Below are positions 1 through 9,436 of a stretch of DNA of 64,000 nt, in pieces. The stretch's first letter is position 1. Every line of letters begins with the position of its first letter. Source of the stretch: Galeruca laticollis (lineage: Eukaryota; Arthropoda; Insecta; Coleoptera; Chrysomelidae). Made by a program: the position numbers and the translations under genes. The notes under the pieces are model-generated. The model made no database searches. It had not been told where the DNA came from and was given only the letters and a program-made list of their open reading frames with translations. The stretch spans positions 81,818,960-81,882,959 of the forward strand of contig OY998176.1 in NCBI GenBank assembly GCA_963921935.1, given 5' to 3'.

Positions 1-129
1 AAAGCGCTTAGCTGGAATTTTAATAAAATTACACACTCAGTACTAGTCTTTCCATTCACTCAATTAACATTTAAAAATAACCAAAATTAAAGCATGCTAT
101 ATTGAATACAATAAAACTTACCATCAATT

Positions 130-554
130 TTTATTAATTTCCTCTCATATGGGAAGGCAAATCAAACTGTCTTAATAACCACCCTCCGTCTTTCTCAAAT
201 CTAAAGAAACACTGTTTTCGAAAATGAAGGGAACATATCCTACATCGTTTCCTCGTCGACAAATTTAATGACTTATTACCACTGTGTTCCATCCATATTA
301 ATTTTATCTTCCTGGGTTGGAGGAACAAAGCTGTAAAAAGAAAGATTTACTTTAGTAATGCAACAATTTTCAGTTTAGCTAATGTAAAAAACAACCATGA
401 TCTCTAAAGTTGTCGATTAAATTAGTAAACATTCTGTATTTTATAAAAATAAAGAAAATGGTTGTTAATTGGGAAATAAAAAATGCTCAATTTTTTTTAA
501 TAAAACTTACCGAGTACACCACTTATTAGACTCCTTCATAATACACTTTGACAT
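130..554 (-). pseudogene. THAP zinc-finger fragment, two exons, broken
   Basis: On the minus strand a short first exon (554-511) starts MSKCIMKESNKW and ends at a GTAAG donor. A second segment (about 330-134) follows a TTTTTACAG acceptor. The second reads W-x9-K, then CSLH in a basic context, F-x-K-x2-G-x-L-L, and ends LPSHM, which is the layout of the C-terminal half of a THAP C2CH DNA-binding finger. The second zinc cysteine expected in the first exon is serine (TCT instead of TGT). The two exons join out of frame by one base, and a stop follows soon after. THAP fingers occur in host regulators and in P-type transposases; nothing here decides between them. I call it a pseudogene antisense to the host gene. 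Confidence 0.45.
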
Positions 555-1216
555 TGTCTTTTCAATTAATAACAATAAAGCAACGAAACAAAAGTTAAAT
601 ATTACACTATAGCAATTAAAAAATACACCAAAATACCTAAACCTCAAAATAACCTCAACACTTGAACTAAGAAACGATAACAGTATAACAGATAACCTGT
701 GGGGACGAGCAATATGACATCGCGCATACGCAGTAATAAAAATCAATAAAAGTTGAATTCTAACTACGTTACAGTTTTCGTTAATTTTTTGGAATTATCT
801 ACCGATTTTAGTTACTCGACAGGCTCTATAGATGGCACGGTCTGCAGTGCCCCTAGCCTGGGCAAAACATTCGGACAGCGGCCGATTTCGGTTATTGCGA
901 ATAACATATCCACCTCGACATGGTCTGAGTTCATTGTTTCTAACCTTCGGAGTTAATAACACTATACATGTTTACATACCAAAAAAAATTATCAAAATTA
1001 GAGTAACTGAACTGACAATGCTGATATTTTCATAGAGTATGACAAATTTTCAACGATGACATAAAGAAGCGTTAACTAAATAATTATAAGTATTTTAACA
1101 AGTATTCGGGGTGTTCCTAAATATCGAGTCAAATTCGACCCAATAATAGTTTAAGGAAGGTATTATATATTTTCCAACAATTTTTTCCAAACTGAATATA
1201 TTTTATCTTGTTCCAG
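555..1216. other. Intronic sequence, no gene seen
   Basis: AT-rich sequence upstream of the first phosphodiesterase exon. Short ORFs at 753-1035 show no family motif. The only structured piece is a GC-richer stretch at 818-930. At 1105-1120 there is a weak match to the mariner-like terminus GGGTGTCC, but the host exon lies only 100 bp further on, so it cannot be the end of the mariner element annotated downstream. The last bases form a polypyrimidine-AG acceptor at 1207-1216. Confidence 0.6.
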
Positions 1217-1465
1217 GACCCCCGATTTAACAATGAAATTGATCTACGAACGGGATACAGGACCAATTTAATCCTATGCATGCCTATATGTAATTACGAA
1301 GGAGACGTGATAGGCGTTGCCCAAATTATCAACAAAACCAACGATTCACAAGATTTCACTGCTCAAGACGTCGAAGTGTTTCAACGATACTTAACATTTT
1401 GCGGCATTGGGATTCAGAACGCACAATTGTTCGAAGTATCCGTTTTGGAATATAAAAGAAACCAG
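1217..1465 (+). CDS. Pde6: cGMP phosphodiesterase Pde6, exon encoding the end of GAF-A
   Basis: An 83-codon open exon bounded by a TTGTTCCAG acceptor and a CAG|GTAAGG donor, phase 0 at both ends. It reads DPRFNNEIDLRTGYRTN, then LCMPICNYEGDVIGVAQI, NKTNDSQDF, and FCGIGIQNAQLFE. This is the C-terminal half of the first GAF domain of PDE5/6/11 enzymes followed by the connecting helix (LEYKRNQ). In this family GAF-A is the regulatory cyclic-nucleotide pocket; the signature N-K-Xn-F-X3-D-E is present with V in place of the last E. The enzyme hydrolyses cyclic nucleotides, mainly cGMP, in the cytosol. The peptide joins directly to the exon at 26990. Earlier exons lie outside the window or were not seen. 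PDE11 is a less likely alternative. Confidence 0.85.
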
Positions 1466-1877
1466 GTAAGGGATTTTTTTTTTAAATTTGTTTCGATTTT
1501 GGTAATATCGAACTGAAAAATCAACAATAAATGCTCTGTATGAGAGCTTCTCTACAATTTATGATCTTAAAACAGCTCCAAAAACGTTAGACATGTATGG
1601 AAAGTATCTGGTAATGTCTAATGTAACTTTAATCCGTAATAACAATAAAGAACACAACTAACTATTAAATGAACGGATGAATTGAAAACAAATTGTGGTT
1701 CTGAAATTGTAATTTGAATAGAATAAGTACCTACAATTTTAATAACAGGAAAATATCAGAAACAAACAGTAAAATCCTTTTGTAATAAATGTTCTATGTA
1801 ACCTCCGCTTACCTCCATAAACTTGGCTGAATGATCGTCTTATTTTAAAAAATATGTTAGGGTGATTGGCTATAAAA
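1466..1877. other. Start of the 25.5-kb intron, nothing recognised
   Basis: AT-rich intronic sequence following the GTAAGG donor. It probably includes the 3' untranslated end of the mariner-like element on the minus strand, but no inverted-repeat terminus could be found. Confidence 0.5.
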
Positions 1878-2638
1878 TTAACCGAATTTACAATTTGCTG
1901 CTATAGTTCCTGACGGGAGTTTACTTCTTGTGAATATACTAATGATTTCATATAGCCCCAAAAATAAACAGTTAGGAGAAAAACTTTCGGGAGTTCTAGG
2001 CGGCCACGAAAATTCACTACCTCTGCCAATCCAACGATGAGGAAATTGGTCATCGAAATAATTCCTCACTATTGCCCGACAATGAGGTGGTGCTCCATCC
2101 TGCATGAACCACATGTATTTTCTTCCATTAAGTGGCAATTCCTTGAGATGATCGGAGAGAATTGTTTGTAACAATTGTTAATATGAGTTATCATTCAAAT
2201 TTGCTGGTAACTCATATGGACCCAACAAATTATCTCCAAAGATACCGCACAATACATTTATCTTAAATTCGTGCTGAAAATGTGATTCTCGTAATACATG
2301 GAGATTTGAAATATCCCAATTGTGACTGTTTCTCCAGTTAAATACTCCTCTACGTGCAAAAGTGGCATCGTAAGTAAAAAGGATTTTCTTAATAAAATTA
2401 CGATGTAAATTTTTTTTATTTATCATCCACTGAGCAAAATTCATTTTGAAAACATAATATCTAAACAATAAAATTTGTACCCGTATAAAATGTTCAGGTC
2501 GTAAATTTTCGTTTTTAAAAATTAGCAAAACTGAAGATTGGCTTCCTCCAGCCATTGGTGCTAAACGACGAGTGCTTAGTTCCGGATTATTAGCAGCTCG
2601 CACTAAAATATCATCCTCCTGATCTACAATTATCCATC
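1878..2638 (-). pseudogene. Tc1/mariner-like transposase, middle and C-terminal part
   Basis: A minus-strand DDE transposase of the IS630-Tc1-mariner type common in insects. From the high-coordinate end it reads VDQEDDILVRAANNPELSTR (helix-turn-helix region), then FTYDATFARRGVFNWRN with the first catalytic Asp, IFGDNLLGPYELP, and WFMQDGAPPH with the second Asp. RWIGRGSEFSWPPRTPE should contain the third acidic residue, but the normal SPD is changed to TPE. A frameshift lies near 2175. The N-terminal 50 or so residues are not adjacent; they appear at 9269-9436 on the same strand. At 2637 the coding sequence is cut by a Ty3/gypsy fragment. Dead element. Confidence 0.8.
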
Positions 2639-5403
2639 AGCACCAGAGAACATGATGGAATGTCTGGTCATCCAGGCCTTTATTGATGGCGTACTCGTCC
2701 CCGATATGCAGAGGACGCTTCGTTTAGCACATCCCAAAACATTAGTTGACGGATTGACAGCTGCTCTTGAATATGAAGCAGCAACAAAGGCTTTGGGTTA
2801 TAACAAAGTTAGGACCATCCGAGAAGAAGGCGACGAGGACAGGTTTGACCAGGTAGTCAGCTTGATAAAAAGTATGATAGACAATAATCCGAGAAATATC
2901 AGATACTGGAATTGTGGTGAGCTAGGGCATGTTCGCAGTTCGTACAAGCGCCCCAGGACTCCTGCAAACCAAGAACCCCAGTCACTGGAAAACTAGAACG
3001 GGTCGGCTACGAGGGGGCAGCACCGACCCATGATCGTTCCAAAGACCCTCTCATACTGATAGCTTCTCTCAGATATTGCAACGACAGTGTATATATAGAT
3101 GGCGAAGTGAATAGCAAGGAATATACTCTGCTGGTAGACACTGGAGCAACTAGAACCATTATACGACCAGAGATAATAAAGTCGAAGAAGAAGCTGTTAC
3201 CAACGAGACTGCAATTGCGGACCGCCACAGGTGAGAGTGCCAACGTTCACGGGGAGACACGCATTCAATTGGGAATTGGCGCAGAAAATTTCACGCATAC
3301 GGTAATCGTAGCTGACATTGAAGAAGATTTGATTCTGGGAATGGACGTAATGAATCTCTACATAGTTTCCAATTGGACTTTAGAAGCAGAACAATTAAAG
3401 TTGGTTCTGAGAAGGTATTCTTTCATCCATATGAAGACAGCACGGTGTTGATAGCTGCACAAGAAGATACCGTTCTACCTGCACGAAGCGAAACCATGAT
3501 AGTAGTACGGTTACAGGGAATCATGGAGAAAGGTACACCGGTTATGATGGAGCCAAGGAACCACGACGAAGAGATTGGCTAAGGAGTACTAATTGGGAAA
3601 GGTTTGGTTACATCGGCGAAGGAGATCCCAGTACGGATGATAAACGTGAACGATTACCCAATTACCATCAAGAAAGAAACCAGGATTGGATCCTGCGTAC
3701 CAGTGAAGTCTATAGTTCGCCTAACAACGGCAACTGATAATTCCAATGCAAGTTCGGACAAATGTTATCAGTAGCTGGTTAATCCCCAAATCAAGCTGAG
3801 AACAAGAAAATGACATGATTTCTTTTGCAGTATCGAGACCTATTTGTACCAAAAGGAGCAGAGGCTGGTAGAACATCAGCCGTCAAACATAAAATCGATA
3901 CTGGTGATGCCAAGCCAATTAGGCAATCAGCGCGAAGACTACCACGAGCGAAGAGAGAGGAAGCTGAAATAATAATTCGAGAGATGGCAGAAGAAAAAGT
4001 AATAGAACCATGCACCAGTCCATGGGTGTCTCCAGTAGTGCTCTTCAAGAAAAAGTATGGAATTACGAGATTCTGCGTGGACTATCGCCAGCTAAACAAC
4101 GTGACGAAGAAAGACAGCTATACTCTGCCTTGAATCGACGATACACTAGATACTTCGGCCGGTAGCAAACTGTTTTCCACCTTGGACCTGAAGTCTGATT
4201 ATTGGCAAGTAGAAATTGACCCAGAAGACAAAGAGAAGACTACTTTTACCACCGAATCTAGATTATAGCAATTCAACGCCATGCCATTCGGGCTCTGTAA
4301 TGCTCCCGCGACATTTTAAAGACTCATGAAAAATGTCTTGAGAGGGTTGGAAGACATGCCTGGTGTATTTGGACGACATGGTACTACTGGGAAAGACATT
4401 TGACGAATACCTCAAGAGTTTGGAAGATTTATTCAAACGACACCAAGCTGTCCAACTCATGTTGAACCCGAAGAAATGTCAGCTATTTCAAAAGCGAATC
4501 AACTATCTAGGTCATGTAGTGAGCAATGAAGGAGTGGTAATGGATCCAGAGAAAATTGCTTCAATTCAGCAATGGCCGCAACCATTCGACAAAAATCAAA
4601 TTAGGGGCATCCTTGAACTCTGCACATACTATAGAAGATTTATCAGGAAATTTGGAGATATTTCGAAGCCCCTTACTCGACTTACAGAAGAGGCAAGAGC
4701 TTTCCAATGGGACGAAGACTGTCAAACGGCTTTTGAAACCTTGAAGAGGCATTTAACCACGGCGCCGATATCAGGATATCCGTTACCAGAGGGAGACTTT
4801 ATTCTTGACACTGACGCAAGCAACGTAGGAATTGGAGGAGTGCTCTCGCAGATCCAAGGAAGGCAAGACAGGGTGCTGGTATATTTCAGTAAAGTCCTCT
4901 CCAAACCAGAACGAAAGTACTGCGTCAGAAGAAGAGAGCTTTTGGCGGCAGTGAAGTCCGTGGAACACTTTTACCAGTATCTCTATGGAAGGAAGTTCTT
5001 AATCAAGTGGTTAATGCAGTTCAAGAATCCCGAAGGCCAGATCGCTAGATGGATTGAACGACTTCAAGAGTACGATTTCAACATCGAACATCGAGCTGGT
5101 GTGAGTCACCGAAATGCGGACTCCCTGTCCAGACGGCTATGCCCAACAGACTGCTCCCACTGCAACAAGGCTGAATCTAGGGAAGCTGCAGTTTCAAGAA
5201 CTACTGTAGTCAACGAAGAATTGTCACCCATCAGGATCAGAGAAGATCAGGAGAATCACCTAAAGAAGATTCGGCAATGGAAGCAAGAAAATCAGCGACC
5301 TACATGGCAAGAAGTGTCAAGATTTTCACAGACACTCAAGGCATATTGGGCTCAGTGGACTCCCTTGTCCTGGAAGACGGGTCAAAGACACATCAAAATT
5401 TAA
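2637..5403 (+). mobile_element. Ty3/gypsy retrotransposon fragment (gag end, protease, RT, RNase H)
   Basis: A degraded gag-pol body without LTRs. A gag C-terminus at 2652-2996 carries a damaged zinc knuckle (YWNCGELGH; the first Cys is Tyr and a later Cys is Tyr). The aspartic protease (3107-3451) has LLVDTGATRTII and the partner motif LILGMDV. Reverse transcriptase starts about 3825 with CVDYRQLNN at 4075, continues in LDLKSDYWQV, MPFGLCNAPATF and YLDDMVLLG (4363), then YLGHVVSNEG. RNase H has DTDASNVGIGGVLSQ and ends KWLMQF. The tether ends HRNADSLSRR. Stops at 4132, 4267 and 4317, plus a frameshift near 4362, kill the RT. Integrase is absent: the sequence stops near 5403. Truncation at both ends suggests rearrangement after insertion. 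Confidence 0.85.
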
Positions 5404-5509
5404 AAAAATTCTGCGTACGCTTCTTACTGGACCTTCTCCTCCACCTTTGTTGGCAAAAAAACTTCCTAAAATTCAATATTTTGTTTTGTATACATGGAAA
5501 ATAGTTATT

Positions 5510-5626
5510 TATTATACAAGGGAAAAAAGTATTAGATTTTAGCTCGAGGTTATGTTGTCCCCGACGCGAAGCGGAGGGAGACAACAAACCGAGAGCTAAA
5601 ATCTAATAATTTTCCTGTGTATAATA
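5510..5626. repeat. Long hairpin P1 with GCGAAGCGGAGG centre
   Basis: Two imperfect inverted arms of about 48 bp. Left arm 5510-5559, right arm 5580-5626; each contains ATTAGATTTTAGCTC or its complement. They surround an unpaired centre, CCGACGCGAAGCGGAGGG (5561-5578). The same architecture, with a related centre, occurs at 31452-31648 and 31955-32176 and more loosely at 41094-41230. Confidence 0.75.
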
Positions 5627-5632
5627 CACTTT

Positions 5633-6116
5633 TTTTTCTGTGACAGGAAAAACGACGATCCAATAGTGAAAGAACATATTATTACAATATATTAAAGTCA
5701 GAATGTGATCGATATGAAATTTGAATTTTTAAACTAATAAGCTGTCGTAGTTATAGCGACAATTAGACCTGCGTTGCTAAGGAAAACTTCAAAGTAATCA
5801 AATATATGTCAATTTAATTCTGTGATTTGATTCAAAAATTGCGAACTCAGTGATTGTTTAGTAGTTATTTTGGAAAATATAAAGTTAAAAAATTTCTGAT
5901 TCCGAGTTTTCTCTGACTCTTGATATAAAGGAAATGTAACTTATGTTCAATAAAATATTCTAAAATCAAATATCTTCCTTTATCTATATGTATATATATC
6001 CGGGAAAAAAGTACTCACTTTTTTCCCGTGGGAAAAAAAGTAATTTCGTGAAAAGTTGTATTTTGTCACCTGTCAACAGAGATAAAATGTCAAATTTTTT
6101 TCCTGTCACAGAAAAA
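5633..6116. mobile_element. MITE-like element with 20-bp perfect inverted ends
   Basis: TTTTTCTGTGACAGGAAAAA at 5633-5652 is the exact reverse complement of 6097-6116. The 440-bp interior is AT-rich and non-coding, with a second small inverted motif, GGGAAAAAAGTAC / CACTTTTTTCCC, near 6002-6030. It directly follows hairpin P1, and the two share CAGGGAAAA-like sequence, so P1 may be part of the same non-autonomous unit. No transposase is encoded. Confidence 0.55.
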
Positions 6117-6134
6117 ATACATTTACTAATTCAC

Positions 6135-6145
6135 ACCTGTTTCTC
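6135..6145 (+). repeat. 11-bp target-site duplication, left copy
   Basis: ACCTGTTTCTC occurs here immediately before the LINE and again at 9269-9279 immediately after its GAT tail. It belongs to the minus-strand mariner-like coding sequence and marks the LINE insertion point exactly. Confidence 0.85.
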
Positions 6146-6170
6146 AACTATGCCTGGGGTAGGGTGAGGA

Positions 6171-7100
6171 ATGGGTGGATTGAGTAGCTCGGAAATCACC
6201 TTACTGCAGCCGGTCCCAAGCCCGGATAAAAGAGGAGGGTTGAGCGGAGGGTTAACTACCCACCCTCGGAAAAAAAAGAAACTAGTTATGAAAACTGCAA
6301 CTTTGCCTCGGAACCGGACAGATAAACACAAAAAACGACAAATGCAATGTAAAAGGACCATGAATATTGGAACTTGGAATGTCCAGAGTTGGTACAGACC
6401 TGGAGCTGCTATAAAAGCGGTGGAACAACTGGAAAACATAGGAATGGATATAACAGCCGTCCAAGAAATAAGATGGCCAGACGATGGAAATATGAAAATA
6501 AGTAAATCCACCATCTTCTTCAGCGGTAACAAAAACGGAAGACATGAATTTGGAACGGGCTTTGTGATTAGAGACAACCTAGTACAGAATATACTAAATT
6601 TTAGACCTATAAATGGAAGGATATGCTACATACGAATGAAGGAAGAGCGATACAACATTTCGATTATCTCAGCGCATGCACCAATGGAAGAGAAGGATGA
6701 CTTCTACGATGCCCTAGAAAGAGAGATAGATACGATGCCCAAACATGATATGCACATACTCTGCGGGGACTTTAATGCTAAAATAGGCAAAGAGCCTAGC
6801 CTATACCCCACAATAGGTAAACACAGCCTACACAATATATCCAACGACAATGGCTTAAGACTCACAGAAACTGCAGCAGCTAATAATATGCTAATAAAGT
6901 CAACCATGTTTCCGCATAAAGACATCCATAAGCAAACCTGAGTCTCAAACGACCATATTACGCGCAACCAAATTGACCACATCATTGTAGATGCCCGTCA
7001 TGGTAACAATATTATAGACGTAAGAAGCCTGAGAGGAATAGACGGAGACACAGATCATTACTTAGTCAGAGCAAAAGTCAAATCCAGAATATCTAGCCAC
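6171..7100 (+). pseudogene. LINE endonuclease domain (AP endonuclease type)
   Basis: The domain reads GTWNVQSW (metal-binding Asn), VQEIRWPDD (catalytic Glu), ISAHAP, CGDFNAKIG (Asp and Asn), then after a TGA stop at 6939, NQIDHIIVDAR and GDTDHYL (Asp-His). All active-site positions of the exonuclease-endonuclease-phosphatase fold are kept. In a working LINE this nicks target DNA to prime reverse transcription. Translation probably began near 6288 (MKTATLPRNRTDKHKKRQ) or at 6171. The stop at 6939 separates it from the rest of pol. Confidence 0.85.
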
Positions 7101-7136
7101 AAATACAATAAAACAACAATAAACCCACAATGGAAC

Positions 7137-9248
7137 ATGGACGAAATACACAATGCAGAGAAACAACAAAACTATAGAGAACAACTTGAACAAACCTTGA
7201 ACTCTGAAAGAGAAGACAATGATATAGAACAGCTATGGGAAGCGACTGCCGAAATAATAACCAAGACAGCTGATAAGATCTTTGGAAGGAGTAAGCAGAA
7301 GAGGGCAAAAACATGGTATGACGAGGAATGTCGGAAACAACTGGAAAAAAGAAAAACAGTAAGAAAGACTTGGATACAACTGCAAACAGACCAAAGTAAA
7401 AAGGAATATGACGACTGCCGAAAAGAAGCAAGAAAAATAATACGCACAAAGAAAAGAAACTACGAACAACAAAAATATGAAACTATGGAGAGAGACCGGC
7501 CCAAACCAGGCTCCAGAGAATTCTATAAAGCAATTTCCTCTGAGAAAAGAGGGCATAGAACCAATTCCATCCATACACTGAGAGACAACCAAGGCCGCAT
7601 GATAATCGACGGTAAAGAAATAACTGAAGAATGGAAAAAGTATTTTAGAAACCTTCTAAACATCATACAGGAAGAACAGCACAAAGAAGAGATCTATATC
7701 ACAGCGGACATGCCCGCCAAAAATCCCCCCTTTGAAGAAACCCAAAAGGCCTTAAATAAGCTGAAAAATCATAAGGCGCCGGGTACGGACGAGATACCAG
7801 CAGAACTTCTGAAATATGGGGGAGACGCACTACATCGCCAAATCCACCAGCTAATAACGCACATATGGTTAGAAGAAAGGATACCAGCACGATGGAAGGA
7901 AAACATAATAGTGCCCATCCACAAAAAAGGGGATAAAACAAGATGCGCGAATTATAGAGGAATCTCACTCTTAAACACGGCATATAAAACCCTCTCAAAC
8001 ATCATTCTTAGTAGACTAATCCCTTATGCTGAAAATGTCCTAGGCGAATATTAAGCCGGGTTTAGGGCAAACAGATCAACAATAGATCAACTATTCACGC
8101 TGAGACAACTTCTAGAAAAGGGATGGGAGTATAACAGACCCATACACAATCTTTTCATAGACTTTCGACAGGCATATGATAGCGTAGAAAGAAGCCAAGT
8201 ATGGAATGCCATGGCGGAGTTCTCAATACCAAAGAAACTCATTCGAATGACCAAAGTCTGTATGGAGGGTGGAATATCTAAAGTACGTGTAAATAATAAA
8301 CTGTCTGGCAGCTTTGAAATCAACAGTGGACTTAAACAGGGTGATGCGTTATCTCCACTACTTTTTAACCTTGTATTAGAGAAAGCCATGAGGTCGGCCG
8401 AAATAAAAACAAAATTGCTATCGGTTCAAGGTCCCAAGCTGTTACTCGGATATGCAGATGACATAGATCTCGTTGGAGACTCCATCCTATCCACGAAAGA
8501 CATTTTAAACAAGGTGGAAAGAGCAACAAGTGAAATAGGGCTGAAGATTAATGAAGAGAAGACGAAATATATGTGTATAAATAGAACGACACGAAGAGAC
8601 AGAATAGGACAAAATGTGACGATCAACACCTTTAATTTCGAAAGAGTACAACGTTTTAAGTATCTGGGGGCCGTAATCACAGCGGACAACGATGTTACCG
8701 AAGAAATAAAAGACAGAATCCAATCTGCAAACCACTGTCTATTTGCACTGAATAAGCTCATAAAATCAAAAAATCTCACAAGAAGTTCAAAGATTAACAT
8801 CTATAAATCCATCGTCAGACCTGTAATAACATACGGATGCGAAACGTGGACCATGACCAAAGCAAACGAAGAAAAGCTCAGACGCTTTGAACGAAAAATA
8901 CTTAGAAAAATTTTCGGACCTCACCATGACATCACCACAAACCAGTATCGAAGCAATATCGAATTAAAAGCACTCTACAACGACGCCGATATTGTCCAAG
9001 AAATTAAATCACAGCGGCTAAGATGGGCAGGCCACGTGCACAGACTGCATAACGAGAAACTTGTAAAACTGGTATGGGAGGAGATTCCCACAGGCAAAAG
9101 ACCACTCGGACGTCCCAGAATGCGATGGAGAGATAACATCCAAGCAGATCTCCGGAAAATGAACATTCCATTTGACCCTAGGTTGATGGAAGACCGAACA
9201 AATTGGAAAAAAGTTGTACAGTCAGCCAAGACCCACCCAGGGTTGTAG
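7137..9248 (+). pseudogene. LINE reverse transcriptase and C-terminal domain
   Basis: A basic, coiled linker (7137-7560) leads to RT. Finger and palm motifs follow: NHKAPGTDEIPAELL, WKENIIVPIHKKGD, NYRGISLL, then a TAA at 8052 replacing an expected codon before AGFRANRSTIDQ. Next come FIDFRQAYDSV, LKQGDALSPLLFNL, and the catalytic LGYADDIDLV (about 8448). The thumb and tail have FKYLGAVIT, GCETWTM, RLRWAGHVHR and GRPRMRWRDNI, and the ORF ends at TAG 9246-9248. Apart from the single stop, the reading frame is open for 2.1 kb. Confidence 0.88.
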
Positions 9249-9268
9249 CGCTACGTGATGATGATGAT

Positions 9269-9436
9269 ACCTGTTTCTCGCAACCTGAGATCAACACGCT
9301 GAAACATTCGTCTGTCTGGCAATGCTCTGTTTGCAAAATGTTCTGCATAAAGCCTTCTGGCCTCTAAACAGTTTCGAGAAGCCAGTCCATACACTAAATG
9401 CATATCTACGTACTCAATAAAAGTGAATTCTGCCAT
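9269..9436 (-). pseudogene. Tc1/mariner-like transposase N-terminus (DUF4817-like)
   Basis: The minus strand starts MAEFTFIEYVDMHLVYG and runs through EARRLYAEHFANRALPDRRM to LRLRETG. This is the N-terminal helix-turn-helix part of the same insect transposase family whose remainder lies at 2638-1878. The reading frame runs straight into the LINE target duplication (GAGAAACAGGT on this strand), so the LINE inserted at the RETG codons. With the nested insertions removed mentally, the order is N-terminus, MITE and hairpin, Ty3 fragment, C-terminus. Confidence 0.8.

Larger units (their letters stand above)
6146..9268 (+). mobile_element. Near-complete non-LTR retrotransposon (LINE), GAT-tailed
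   Basis: A 3.1-kb LINE flanked by an 11-bp duplication and ending in a GATGATGATGAT microsatellite tail. One long pol frame carries an apurinic endonuclease, a linker, reverse transcriptase and a C-terminal basic domain. It has no separate gag ORF and no RNase H, which fits the RTE-like 'craniofacial development protein 2-like' group of insects; the exact clade is unproven. Only two in-frame stops interrupt pol (6939 and 8052), so it is young compared with its neighbours. Confidence 0.9.

Noticed and set aside
1105..1120. Possible mariner terminus CGGGGTGTTCC near the Pde6 exon
   Set aside because: It would put the host exon inside the transposon; the match is weak.
7093..7592. Several long minus-strand ORFs rich in Ser, Phe and Leu
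   Set aside because: They are antisense shadows of the plus-strand LINE pol.
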